Source: Alkalicoccus urumqiensis
GTDB taxonomy: Bacteria; Bacillota; Bacilli; Bacillales; Salisediminibacteriaceae
Assembly (NCBI RefSeq): GCF_002993335.1
Contig: NZ_PVNS01000006.1
Span: forward strand, 155,020-219,019
Length of the DNA: 64,000 nucleotides
Direction: 5' to 3'
Shown: positions 18,060-27,263 of the stretch, one piece after another
Layout of the letters: the number at the start of each line of letters is the position of its first letter
Numbering within the stretch: position 1 is the first letter of the stretch
Position numbers and translations under genes: made by a program
Notes under the pieces: model-generated
Told to the model about the DNA's origin: nothing
The model's database searches: none
Seen by the model: only the letters and a program-made list of their open reading frames with translations

Positions 18060-19853
18060 ATGAGCGATTTCATTTATAGCAATACCTATATTGATGAGGA
18101 ACAGATAAAACTCAGCTTTCAAGAAATATATGGAAATGATCATAACCTTATTCATTTGTTCAATGGCAGTTGGGGAAGCTTTGCGTTTTTATCAAATCAT
18201 TATGAAGGGTTTGATTATTATGAGACCGATGATCAAATAACTGCTATGTTGGGAGGACCACTGCTCGATTTTGCAGGTTTAACCGATTTGAGCATTTCTG
18301 AAAATGAGAAAACTAAAGCTATTTCTTTACGTTATTCTCAAGAGAATATGAGTTGGGACAATGATCTAAATGGTCCGTTTCAATTTATATATATTAATAA
18401 ACGGAGTGGGGAAATCACTGTTGTAACAGATATGATGTCGTTTATTCCTGCATACGAATACTCCGATGATAAATGCTTAATGATCTCATCTCATCTTTCT
18501 TTAATAAAGGCATGCAAGCCAGAATTAATTTTGGATCAAACGTCAGTTGGAGATTTTGTATTACACAGTATCGTCACTTATCCGTATACAATGTATAAGG
18601 GTGTGTACCAACTGCAACCTGCGTCAGTTCATCAGTATCACTGTGAGGCAGGGAAACAACATAAGGAGCCTTATTGGGTCCCGTATGAATCAAATGCATA
18701 TAAATCATTAAATGAAGCAGCTCAGGATTTAAAGAATTCATTGGACGATTATGTGAAGAATGTGATTGCCGATCATAAACAAGTAGCTCAGTTTATCAGT
18801 GGTGGAGAAGATTCTCGGTCAATATCAAGTATCATTAGGCAATTCACCAGAAGTCGATCGTTTATTTTTCTTGATCAAATGAACAGGGAAGGCCGGGTAG
18901 CAAAGAAAGCGGCTGAAGCCTACGGTATTGAATTCAATCTGGTACAAAGAGACAAGTTACATTACTTAAACATTCTTGAAGAAGGAAGCCAGCTTGTAGG
19001 TCACGGCGCTCAATATACACATGCGCATTCATTGGGATTACATAATAAGTGCGGTCTATCGAAATATCCGGCGGTTTTTGGTGGGCTTTTTTCAGATGCG
19101 CTATTAAAAGGAGCTAGAATAAAAAAAGTGAGAGGGATAGGACGATTTCCATTCCTTCCTCAGATCAAAGATAAAATGTATAACCCTGAAAAGGTTAAAA
19201 ATACTTCTGCTTTAAAGAAGGAAATAATTGGAAAAATTGAAGAAAGGCGCAAGGAGCATCTGAGTTATATTAAAGAATTCAGAAAAGAATCGGCTTCTGA
19301 ATGGTTTGAGTTATGGCCCAGTTCCATGAATTTAAACATTGTAAATATTCATGTGAATCGACGACTTTTTCAAAGTTATGAACCGTTTATGTCAAACGAT
19401 GTTGTAAAAATTTCTGCATTGGTCCCTCAAAAATGGAAGAAAAACCGCAAGCTATTCCATAGAGCAATGCAACCGCATCTGAAGAAAACAAAATGGTTAA
19501 AACATGGTGATGGCCGTCTCCCATACTTCCCTTGGTATGTGAACAGCTTTGTACAGTTCTTTTTCTGGAGCATCGATCTAATTGGCAGGAAGACGAAAGT
19601 ATCTAAAATACATCCCGGTCCTTGGGGAGATTCTAATAATATTAAGATTAGTGAGGAATACCAAGAAAAAATCCAATCAAATAATGAGCTCTATAAGAGT
19701 ATAAATCAGTCATTTACATTCAAATTATTGAATGAATTGTTTACAGGTAATAACTTGCGACTAGATAATCAATTAAACTTATTACAAACATTACATTTGA
19801 TAAAATTGGAATCAAATCGAAATTTTTATAGAGATGAAAAAGTTGAATCGTGA
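18060..19853 (+). CDS. Asparagine synthase-like amidotransferase of glycan loci
   Basis: This 597-residue protein resembles AsnB. An N-terminal Ntn-like domain is followed by a PP-loop ATP-pyrophosphatase domain with FISGGEDSRSISSI at roughly residues 245-258. The catalytic Cys2 needed for glutamine hydrolysis is absent (the protein begins MSDFIYSN), so it probably uses ammonia or performs a different amidation. Such proteins recur in exopolysaccharide clusters, where they may amidate uronic acids, which fits the UDP-sugar 6-dehydrogenase nearby. The ATG at 18060 follows AGAAGGTGAG. An upstream in-frame ATG overlaps the previous gene and has no good site. Confidence 0.8.
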   Translation: MSDFIYSNTYIDEEQIKLSFQEIYGNDHNLIHLFNGSWGSFAFLSNHYEGFDYYETDDQITAMLGGPLLDFAGLTDLSISENEKTKAISLRYSQENMSWDNDLNGPFQFIYINKRSGEITVVTDMMSFIPAYEYSDDKCLMISSHLSLIKACKPELILDQTSVGDFVLHSIVTYPYTMYKGVYQLQPASVHQYHCEAGKQHKEPYWVPYESNAYKSLNEAAQDLKNSLDDYVKNVIADHKQVAQFISGGEDSRSISSIIRQFTRSRSFIFLDQMNREGRVAKKAAEAYGIEFNLVQRDKLHYLNILEEGSQLVGHGAQYTHAHSLGLHNKCGLSKYPAVFGGLFSDALLKGARIKKVRGIGRFPFLPQIKDKMYNPEKVKNTSALKKEIIGKIEERRKEHLSYIKEFRKESASEWFELWPSSMNLNIVNIHVNRRLFQSYEPFMSNDVVKISALVPQKWKKNRKLFHRAMQPHLKKTKWLKHGDGRLPYFPWYVNSFVQFFFWSIDLIGRKTKVSKIHPGPWGDSNNIKISEEYQEKIQSNNELYKSINQSFTFKLLNELFTGNNLRLDNQLNLLQTLHLIKLESNRNFYRDEKVES

Positions 19854-19899
19854 GCTGAAGTAGGCATTTCAAGCCCGTTGTAGATTGCAAGAAAAAAGT

Positions 19900-21619
19900 G
19901 GGTCTTATTCATTTTTGGGGATTGAACTCGCGTCCCTTCCTAACCAGGTAAATGCCATTTTAAAATCCGTGTTATTTACTGGGACCGATAAAGCATTCGT
20001 ATGCGTAACAGATGAAATGACGCTCGTCCATAAAGAAGGCGTTTAATCATTTTTAAACGATTGACCTGCCCTTCCACGTAACCATTGCTGTCTTCGTTCA
20101 TGAGTGCATGAAGGGTCGGTTGAAAATCCGTTAACAGCCTGTTGATGAACGCTTTGGTTAATGGATCCTCCCGGTTTTTTTCGAATAAAATAAGCGAACG
20201 GAAGCCTTCGGCATCCCGATCGGTAACACAGGCACGGAACGAAGTGAGAAAAGCATAAAACGGACCGAGTACGGGATACTGTTGAAGAATGTCGTTGATG
20301 GCATTCCGCTTTTCCTTTTCTGCCAGCGGATTCTGCCAAAGTAGTCTCCGGATCGTTCTACGCGAATAGTAAGCCTGCGCGTGAAACGGTTGTCCCTGCT
20401 TTTTCTTTTTCCGAAATTCTGTGCCGAAGACCCGAACCGCACCGTAGGTGCCTTGATAACCGTATTGAGTGGTTAATACCGTGTAAATGGTTTTGATGCT
20501 CTCTCCGCTTTCGATCATAGAGATAACATGCTCTTGATGGGCGTCCAGCGGTTTGGGGCGCTTACCTCGATGAGCCGAAGGCGGTTCCTGTATAGCGAGA
20601 TATCTCCTCACGGTCACCCAGCTGCACGAAATTGTTTTTGCGATGCGACGAAGAGAATATCCCTGCTTTTGCAGGCGTTTTGCTTCCTGGATCAGTGCCC
20701 ATTTTTGCTCGGCATTTTCTCTCTGGCGTCTTTCCTGCTTCGTTTCTTTGATGAGGATGGGACTTCCCAGGATTTCCAGCTTTTCCTCTCTTTTTATTCG
20801 TGCAGGGAGCACCTTTCTCATGACCTGGGCATGAAGGGTTCATAAATTTTGAATGAGATGGAACCGGTCATGAATATGGTAGAGATCCGTCCGTATTTCC
20901 TCCATCGCTTCCTTGAATCGGGAATACCTGTCCCGGGTGATGAGAGTGATTTCCGGATGCGCTTGAAGCCACTTCTGAATCGTTTATTTCTCCCGGTCCG
21001 GAAGCATTTCCATGGGCTGGTGGGTTCTAGCGTCACCAATCAAAAGCTCATACCGATGCCCTTTTTTCCAGGCGAAATCATCCATGCCGACGAAAGGGGC
21101 TGCACGCTTCTGAGATTTCTGTTTGATGCAGTAGACGCAGCAGCGTATCATGACGGACATCCATACCGATTTTCTGACAGAGGTTCGATGCCTGGACACC
21201 ATTGGTCGAAAACGCAAGGGTGCGCAGCATGTCCTCCAGCCGCCAGGTGCGTCGCTTCGATGGCAGAAGCCAGTCATACCGTTCCGTAAACACCCTTCGG
21301 GTACATTCCGTATTGATACAAAAAACCATTTCTGTGTGCGAAGGTACAGCAACACGGGCTTCCCCTGGATCGGGAGATCATGAATAACCCGCATGTAGGA
21401 GCTGTGTTTTTTAGGAGAGCTTCGTTGACATAATGGACAGGCAGACGCCCTGGTTTCTTGTGCGACAACAAAGACAAAAGAGTCAGGGGTTTCCAATTTA
21501 TGCAGCACGTGAAGGTGCTCATGCAGCGGGACAGAAAGAATCGTCATGATCCTCATTCTCCTTTTTATTATCTATATACCCACTTGGCGTCAAGCGTTCC
21601 CCAAAAATGAATAAGACCC
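19900..21619 (-). mobile_element. ISL3-family insertion sequence, copy 1 (inactive)
   Basis: The 1720-bp element has perfect 22-bp terminal inverted repeats at 19900-19921 and 21598-21619 (outer end GGGTCTTATTC). The transposase lies on the minus strand and is broken. A near-identical copy in opposite orientation lies at 41739-43460 and a fragment at 39723-39992. No 8-bp target duplication is visible at the 22-bp repeat edges. The flanks themselves are imperfectly inverted, so the true ends may lie about 21 bp further out. Confidence 0.9.
19976..21547 (-). pseudogene. ISL3 transposase, copy 1 (frameshifts and stop)
   Basis: The reading starts at ATG 21547 with MTILSVPLHEHLHVLH and a zinc-finger-like CPLC pair. 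Two extra T's near the KWFF codons shift the frame. A further one-base shift precedes the first catalytic Asp (VGMDDFAWKKGHRY). A TGA interrupts the segment after the second Asp (DRFHLIQNL). The C-terminal piece 19976-20821 is intact and carries the helix-turn-helix-like YSLRRIAKTISCSWVTVRRYL and the Glu region NGYVEGQVNRLKMIKRLLYG. The DDE triad is therefore recognisable but split over several frames. The shift before VGMDD is shared with copy 2. Confidence 0.87.
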
Positions 21620-22080
21620 ATTTTTCTCTTGCCAAATACAGTCTAGTTTTCCTCTCTTGTTTCGATAATGAACCCTCAATGGATGGGTGTTCCAAATAAT
21701 TTGATGGAATAAGAACTTTTATAAAGCTTCAAAAGAAACCGTAGCACTCACAGTGGGCCAGGCGCTCGTAATGCACATGATGTGACAGCCCCCCCCCTCT
21801 CTGCTCCTCAGCTGTTTCCTCAATTGAAACCTCCTATGATCGGCAGCGCTTTATCCCTGACTGTTTATAGCAAACTCCCTCCCCAAGCTACACAACATTA
21901 ACGTATACTACAACTAAACCGTAAGTATACATCCCTCTGGATTCTCACCTTTTTCTCTCTTCTTCCTGAAAGAATCAGATTTTTTAGACGAAGACCTTGT
22001 AACGTTTATGCATTTCGCATATAATGAAACCACAAAAGGTTATGATGTTTTTAAAAAGGTACCTAAAGGTGGTTTTGTTT
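21620..22080. other. Intergenic region with leader of the sulfoquinovose cluster
   Basis: No gene was found between the ISL3 end and the DUF4867 gene. The first 21 bp (to about 21640) are repeated at 39703-39722. The last 90 bp contain a good sigma-A promoter (21997-22025), and AAAGGTGG at 22065-22072 is the Shine-Dalgarno site for the ATG at 22081. Confidence 0.6.
21997..22025 (+). promoter_or_regulatory. Sigma-A promoter of the sulfoquinovose operon
   Basis: TTGTAA at 21997-22002 and a perfect TATAAT at 22020-22025 are separated by 17 nt, about 55 nt before the first gene. The GntR-family regulator encoded within the operon is the likely controller. I could not identify an unambiguous operator. 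Confidence 0.75.
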
Positions 22081-22740
22081 ATGCCCGCTGTTTCTTTATC
22101 CGATGAACGTATCCCTCTTCAACATCTTACTTCCAGCCGTTTTACGAAATACGGAACGCTTTTAGATGCAGACGCTTTTCAAGCAGCTGTTCCTGCACTG
22201 CAGAGAAAAGCGATGCCGGAAGCCGGTAACGTGTATGTGGCCTCTGATCCGTCACTGGAAGACGATTCGTCTCTTGTGCAGGAAGCGGAAACCGTTTTCG
22301 GTGAAATGGATATTCAGGTCGGCTACTGCAACGGTTATACAAACGCTGTGAATGCGCTGGAATACCATAAGTCTAGTGAAATCAACGTGGCCGCCACGGA
22401 CTTTATTCTCTGTCTTGGACGGCTGGAAAAAGGCAAGTCGACGTTTGACTTAAATCAGGCGGAATTCTTCTACGTGAAAAAGGGCGAAGCATTTGAGCTG
22501 TACCCGGAAGTGCTTCATTTTGCGCCGATGGCGGTCTGCGGGGACGGCTTTCAATGTCTCGTTATTCTGCCGAGGGGGACGAATGAGGAATTAACCCGGG
22601 AAGCGAGCCGCAGGCAGGATCCGGTGTTATTTAAGAAAAACAAGTGGCTGCTTGCGCACCCGGAACGCGATGTGCTGATTGATCAGGGTGCGGTGCCGGG
22701 ATTACTGGGAGACAATATTTACGTGAAGGGGAGGCAGTGA
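22081..22740 (+). CDS. DUF4867 (cupin-like) protein of sulfoquinovose clusters
   Basis: The protein has 219 residues from the ATG that follows AAAGGTGG. It resembles the DUF4867 family, whose members have a cupin-like region (visible here as FFYVKKGEAFELYPEVLHFAPM, broken by loops) and are repeatedly found in Firmicutes sulfoquinovose operons, where the gene has been called sftX. Its biochemical role is not established. A sugar mutarotase- or isomerase-like role is a guess. It is soluble, with no signal peptide, and its stop is adjacent to the start of the GH31 gene. Confidence 0.72.
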   Translation: MPAVSLSDERIPLQHLTSSRFTKYGTLLDADAFQAAVPALQRKAMPEAGNVYVASDPSLEDDSSLVQEAETVFGEMDIQVGYCNGYTNAVNALEYHKSSEINVAATDFILCLGRLEKGKSTFDLNQAEFFYVKKGEAFELYPEVLHFAPMAVCGDGFQCLVILPRGTNEELTREASRRQDPVLFKKNKWLLAHPERDVLIDQGAVPGLLGDNIYVKGRQ

Positions 22741-22741
22741 C

Positions 22742-24757
22742 ATGACAGAATCCATTAACGTGAAAACAGGTGAACGGTCGTTTTCTGTTCAGATCAACGG
22801 AAAGGAGATCATCCGCCACACAGACGAGGCCCCGTTTCTCTATATCGGAAAGGGTCAGGAAACGATGGAGATGTACCGGGGAAACTTTGACATTGATGAC
22901 TATGTGATCGAACGGGTGCCGCTCCGCGTACATACACTGACAGAAACAGCAGATGGGTTTCAGGCGGAACTCACGGACGGAACGGAACCGGTTCTTTCGG
23001 TCATTGCTGCGCTGGAGAAAGACCGCTTTACATTTACATTCAATTGTAAGCGCAATCATAACCGTTTCTGGATGCGCCTTGTGTCACACGAGGATGAGAA
23101 AGTGTACGGCGGCGGGGAGCAGCTCTCCTACTTGAACTTAAAAGGAAGAAACTTTCCGCTCTGGACGTCCGAGCCGGGTGTCGGCAGAAACAAAAGCACG
23201 TATACGACGTGGCAGGCGGACGTGAAGGATAAAGCAGGCGGCGATTATTACAACACGAACTATCCGCAGCCGACGTTTATTTCCTCCGAGCGCTACATGG
23301 CGCACATGAATACGACCGCCTACGCCGACTTTGATTTCTCGAACGAGTCGTTTCATGAACTGCAGGCGTGGGAGATTCCGGAGTCAGTGGAATTCACCGC
23401 CGGCAGTACGTACCTGAATCTGCTGGAGAAAGTGAAAGACCGGTTCGGGACGCAGCCGGAGCTTCCGGAATGGACGTACAACGGCATGTGGCTCGGCATT
23501 CAGGGCGGCACCGATGTCGTTGAAGAAAAGCTGGCCAAGGCCGAGCGTCACGGCATTCAGGTCAGCGGCGTCTGGTGTCAGGACTGGCAGGGGAAACGGG
23601 TCACGTCCTTTGGGAAGCGGCTCATGTGGAACTGGATCTGGAATGAAGAAATGTATCCCGGCCTGGATAAAAAAATCTGGGAGTGGAAAGAAAAAGGGAT
23701 CCGCTTTCTCGGCTATATCAATCCGTATGTGGCTGTTGAAGGCCATTTGTTCAAGCAGGCAGAGGAGAATGGATACCTCGCATTAAAAACGGACGGCTCC
23801 ACGTACGTCGTCGATTTCGGCGAGTTCTACTGTGGTGTCGTTGACTTTACGAACCCGGAGGCATCGGAGTGGTACAAGCAGGTGATAAAGACGAACATGA
23901 TCGACTTCGGTCTGGACGGCTGGATGGCGGACTTCGGTGAGTACCTGCCGACAGACGTCGTGCTGCATAACGGCGCTTCGGCACATAAGGAGCACAATGC
24001 CTGGCCGATACGCTGGGGAAACGTGAACCGGGAAGCGATTGAAGAAGCCGGCAGAGAGAACGACATCGTCTACTTCATGCGGGCCGGCTATACCGGCATT
24101 CAGACGGCGTGCCCGCTTTTGTGGGGCGGCGATCAAAGCGTCATCTGGGAGCGGGACGACGGACTGGCTTCGGTGATCCCGGCAGCTCTTTCTGCCGGCA
24201 TGACCGGATGCGGCATCCACCACAGCGACATCGGGGGCTATACGAGTCTTCACGGCAACAAGCGGGACAAGGAACTTCTTCTCCGCTGGGTGGAGATGGC
24301 GGCGTTTACGCCGGTGATGCGGACGCACGAAGGCAACCGGCCGGATGACTGCTTCCAGTTTGACGGAGATGACGAAACGCTCGATGTGTTCGGTTATTTC
24401 TCCAGGGTGTACGTGCATTTAAAGCCGTATTTAAAAAAGCTCGTGAAAGAAAACGCGGAAGCCGGAATTCCGGTGCAGCGGCCACTGTTTCTTCATTATG
24501 AGGCGGATGAGACGGCGTATGACATTCAGTACCAGTACCTCCTCGGAAAAGATGTGCTCGTTGCGCCCGTGATCGATCAGGGCGCGGACAGCCGGGAGCT
24601 GTATCTGCCGGAGGATGAGTGGGTGCACGTCTGGAGCGGAGAGACGTTTACCGGCGGCTGGGTAGAAGTGGATGCGCCGCTCGGAAAACCACCGGTGTTC
24701 TACCGGAAACAGGCGGAGGACGCTTCATTGTTTCAAGCGATTCACACATTGACTTAA
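22742..24757 (+). CDS. GH31 sulfoquinovosidase (YihQ-like)
   Basis: This 671-residue cytoplasmic glycoside hydrolase releases sulfoquinovose from its glycosides. The catalytic nucleophile is Asp397 in DGWMADFGE and the acid/base is Asp464 in WGGDQSVIW. The residues I recall as contacting the sulfonate in E. coli YihQ (Gln288, Arg301, Trp304, Tyr508, with catalytic Asp405 and Asp472) correspond at a constant offset of 8 to Gln280, Arg293 and Trp296 in CQDWQGKRVTSFGKRLMWNW and to Tyr500 in GGYTS. This separates it from ordinary alpha-glucosidases. GGGGAGG precedes the ATG, which is one base after the DUF4867 stop. Neighbouring isomerase, kinase, aldolase and dehydrogenase genes supply the downstream steps. 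Confidence 0.92.
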   Translation: MTESINVKTGERSFSVQINGKEIIRHTDEAPFLYIGKGQETMEMYRGNFDIDDYVIERVPLRVHTLTETADGFQAELTDGTEPVLSVIAALEKDRFTFTFNCKRNHNRFWMRLVSHEDEKVYGGGEQLSYLNLKGRNFPLWTSEPGVGRNKSTYTTWQADVKDKAGGDYYNTNYPQPTFISSERYMAHMNTTAYADFDFSNESFHELQAWEIPESVEFTAGSTYLNLLEKVKDRFGTQPELPEWTYNGMWLGIQGGTDVVEEKLAKAERHGIQVSGVWCQDWQGKRVTSFGKRLMWNWIWNEEMYPGLDKKIWEWKEKGIRFLGYINPYVAVEGHLFKQAEENGYLALKTDGSTYVVDFGEFYCGVVDFTNPEASEWYKQVIKTNMIDFGLDGWMADFGEYLPTDVVLHNGASAHKEHNAWPIRWGNVNREAIEEAGRENDIVYFMRAGYTGIQTACPLLWGGDQSVIWERDDGLASVIPAALSAGMTGCGIHHSDIGGYTSLHGNKRDKELLLRWVEMAAFTPVMRTHEGNRPDDCFQFDGDDETLDVFGYFSRVYVHLKPYLKKLVKENAEAGIPVQRPLFLHYEADETAYDIQYQYLLGKDVLVAPVIDQGADSRELYLPEDEWVHVWSGETFTGGWVEVDAPLGKPPVFYRKQAEDASLFQAIHTLT

Positions 24758-24772
24758 CCAGGAGGGACGCAT

Positions 24773-26104
24773 ATGCTTACCGTTTTATATTTACCGATTG
24801 CGCGCAAAACGTTTAACACCGACGTCGCCGATACGCTGCGTCAGGAAACCGAAGAGCTGCTTCAGGAGACGGTGGAACTGATCAGCCCGATGGAATTGAT
24901 GACGTCCCCGGATGACTTGGACGCGTTTCTGCAGGACGTATCGAGTCCGCCGGATGCGATTGTGTACCAGAGTCTCACGTTTGCGGACGGGGAATTTATT
25001 CAGGCCGCGGTAGACCGATACAGCATTCCGGTCATCGTCTGGTCGGTCCGGGAGCCGGAGGTCGGCGGCCGTCTGCAGCTTAATTCCTTAACGGGAGGAA
25101 ACAGTACGTCGCACGTTCTCCGGAGCAACAGTCATCCGTACAGTTTTCTGTTCGGAAATCCGGATGAAGCAGCAGTGCAGGAAAGGCTCGGCTCGCTTTT
25201 TCGCGTCATGGATACGGTGAAGCAGGTGAAATCATTAAATATCGGCGTCATCGGCGAACATCCGCCCGGGTTCTATTTCTCCGGCACCGATACCGGAGAG
25301 CTTCACGACGTGTTCGGTGCGAAGGTGACGACGGTCGATCTGTACGATGCGTTTGCAAGAGCGAAGGACGTCCCGGAAGAGAGGTGGCTTCCGGAAGTGG
25401 AGACAGCGGAAAAGCAGGTGCTGACGCTGAACCGGGATGATGCGACCGTGCAGCGGTTCGCCCAGTTTACGTCCGCGATGCGCGAGTATATTGCTGAAGA
25501 AAACTTGTCGGCGCTCGCGATCCGCTGCTGGCCGGACTTCTTTAACGAGCTCGGCGCGGCGGCGTGTTCGACGCTTTCCCACTTAACGGAGGAGAGCATG
25601 GTGTCTGCATGTGAGTCGGATATTCACGGCGCGCTTTCCATGTTTATCTTAAACCGTCTGTCAGCCGGACGGGCACCGTACCTCGGCGACATGGTTCATG
25701 TGAACGAGGAAAACAATGCGCTCGTCTTCTGGCACTGCGGCGCCGGCGCGTATTCGCTCGCCCGCGAAGCAACAGGAGCGCAGCCTGGCGTACATCCGAA
25801 CCGGAAGCTCGGTTTTACGATGGAATTCGGGTTAAAGGCAGGCGAAGTCACGCTGTTCCGCGTCGGTCATACACCGGAAGGGTACCGGCTGCTCGTGTTT
25901 AAAGGCGAAGCGCTGGATGTACCGCAGCGGTTCAACGGAACAACGGTCGAGATCGGGCTCAAACAGCCGGTTCACAGCGTGATGCAGGAGCTGATGGAGG
26001 AAGGGTTTGAGCCGCACTACGCCCTCGTTCACGCGGATGTGACGAAAGAGATCCGTGAAATCGGAAGGCTGTTTAACCTTCCAGTTGTAGAAATCGAAGC
26101 GTAA
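24773..26104 (+). CDS. Arabinose/fucose-isomerase family sulfoquinovose isomerase
   Basis: The protein has 443 residues and resembles the L-fucose/L-arabinose isomerase superfamily, with a Rossmann-like first half (LNIGVIGEHPPGFYF) and a metal-site-containing second half (AIRCWPDFFNELGAAACSTLSHL, ACESDIHGALSMF, WHCGAGAYSLA). Members of this group act as sulfoquinovose-sulfofructose isomerases in the transaldolase and transketolase sulfoglycolysis pathways (SftI/SqvD). Its place directly after the sulfoquinovosidase supports the same role here. AGGAGGGACGC precedes the ATG. The substrate assignment is inferred from context. Confidence 0.8.
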   Translation: MLTVLYLPIARKTFNTDVADTLRQETEELLQETVELISPMELMTSPDDLDAFLQDVSSPPDAIVYQSLTFADGEFIQAAVDRYSIPVIVWSVREPEVGGRLQLNSLTGGNSTSHVLRSNSHPYSFLFGNPDEAAVQERLGSLFRVMDTVKQVKSLNIGVIGEHPPGFYFSGTDTGELHDVFGAKVTTVDLYDAFARAKDVPEERWLPEVETAEKQVLTLNRDDATVQRFAQFTSAMREYIAEENLSALAIRCWPDFFNELGAAACSTLSHLTEESMVSACESDIHGALSMFILNRLSAGRAPYLGDMVHVNEENNALVFWHCGAGAYSLAREATGAQPGVHPNRKLGFTMEFGLKAGEVTLFRVGHTPEGYRLLVFKGEALDVPQRFNGTTVEIGLKQPVHSVMQELMEEGFEPHYALVHADVTKEIREIGRLFNLPVVEIEA

Positions 26105-26117
26105 GGGGGGCGGGTAG

Positions 26118-27263
26118 ATGAGGGTAGCCATTGGTCAGGCAGGAGGACCGACTTCTGTCATTAACGAAAGCCTCGCCTCCTTCGTATCGACTTTTTCAGA
26201 TGACGATATCTATTTAGTACTTAACGGATATGAAGGGCTGGCGACCAATCAAATGAAAGCGATGGGAGAGATGCAGCGGGAAACGATCGAGCGGAGCAGA
26301 GGGGAACCCGGAGCGGTTCTTGGCTCCGGCCGGTATGATTTCAGCCCCGCTCTTCAGAAACAGGCACTTGCCTATCTGATGGAGCGTCGCATCGAAGCGC
26401 TCGTTTTCATCGGGGGAAATGGGACGATGAGTGCGCTTCATGCGGTGCAGCACCTGGCGGAGGAGGCCGGTTATCCACTCAAGGTGATCGGCATTCCGAA
26501 GACGGTGGATAACGATATTGCAGGGATCGATCATGCGCCGGGATTTGGGAGTGCGGCGAAATATGTCGCGCAGAGCGCCCGGTATTCCAAGATGGATCTG
26601 CAGGCGATGCGCAACTTTGAGCAGGTGCGTATTCTCGAGACGATGGGAAGAAACGTCGGCTGGCTCGCGCAGGCGTCGGGATATGGCATGACAGAAGAAG
26701 CCGGTCCGGATGCGATTTATGTGCCGGAGCGGGAATACAGCCTGGAGACGATTCTCGGTGACGTGCGGCGTGCCTGGAAGGAGAAGGGCTACTGCCTGCT
26801 CGTGATCAGCGAGGGAGTGACGATCAACAACCAGCAGACGGCGCTGTCGAATTCCCGGGGGCGGACGATTCTCGGCGGGGTGTCCAAAGTGATTGAAGAG
26901 GCGGTGCGGGAGAAGCTGGAGCTCGTCTCGCGCGCGGAGCAGCTCGGGATGAACCAGCGCTGCTACTACCCGGCGGTGTCGAAGGTGGATCAGCAGGAAG
27001 CGGCGGCGGTCGGGACGTATGCTGCCAAATTAGTACAGAATGGAGAAAGCGGATTTATGGTCGGGGTCCATCGTCATGATACAATGAACTACAAAGCGGA
27101 ATTAACTCGCGTTCCGCTGCAAATTGTGAGCGATGGAGGTGAACGACTGCTTCCTGATACCTATATTGAGGAGAGAAAAGCGTATAACGAATGGCTGGAA
27201 GGGATTATCGACCTTCCGCCTGTCTCCACTCAAACCCAGGCCGGAAGCAGCTCAATCTTATGA
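26118..27263 (+). CDS. PfkA-family kinase, probable sulfofructose kinase
   Basis: This 381-residue protein is a group A phosphofructokinase homologue. The N-terminus is GQAGGPTSVINESLA, the phosphoryl-donor loop is FIGGNGTMSA (Asn101 where usual enzymes have GGDGS) and the catalytic loop is GIPKTVDNDI (Lys128, Asp131). Lys in PKT is typical of PPi-using and mixed-clade enzymes, while Gly102 points to ATP, so the donor is unclear. At the usual 6-phosphate site, LGHIQRGG is replaced by LGMNQRCYY, with His changed to Met278, which fits a 6-sulfonate rather than a 6-phosphate sugar. It would make sulfofructose-1-phosphate. Its stop overlaps the regulator start. Confidence 0.78.
   Translation: MRVAIGQAGGPTSVINESLASFVSTFSDDDIYLVLNGYEGLATNQMKAMGEMQRETIERSRGEPGAVLGSGRYDFSPALQKQALAYLMERRIEALVFIGGNGTMSALHAVQHLAEEAGYPLKVIGIPKTVDNDIAGIDHAPGFGSAAKYVAQSARYSKMDLQAMRNFEQVRILETMGRNVGWLAQASGYGMTEEAGPDAIYVPEREYSLETILGDVRRAWKEKGYCLLVISEGVTINNQQTALSNSRGRTILGGVSKVIEEAVREKLELVSRAEQLGMNQRCYYPAVSKVDQQEAAAVGTYAAKLVQNGESGFMVGVHRHDTMNYKAELTRVPLQIVSDGGERLLPDTYIEERKAYNEWLEGIIDLPPVSTQTQAGSSSIL

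Noticed and set aside
19892..21627. 8-bp target duplication around ISL3 copy 1
   Set aside because: The 8 bp left (AAAAAAGT) and right (ATTTTTCT) are not direct repeats; the same is true for copy 2 (ATTTATAT and ACTTTTAT).
21997..22012. cre-like TGTAACGTTTA in the sulfoquinovose promoter
   Set aside because: One base is missing relative to the TGWAANCGNTNWCA consensus and symmetry is poor.
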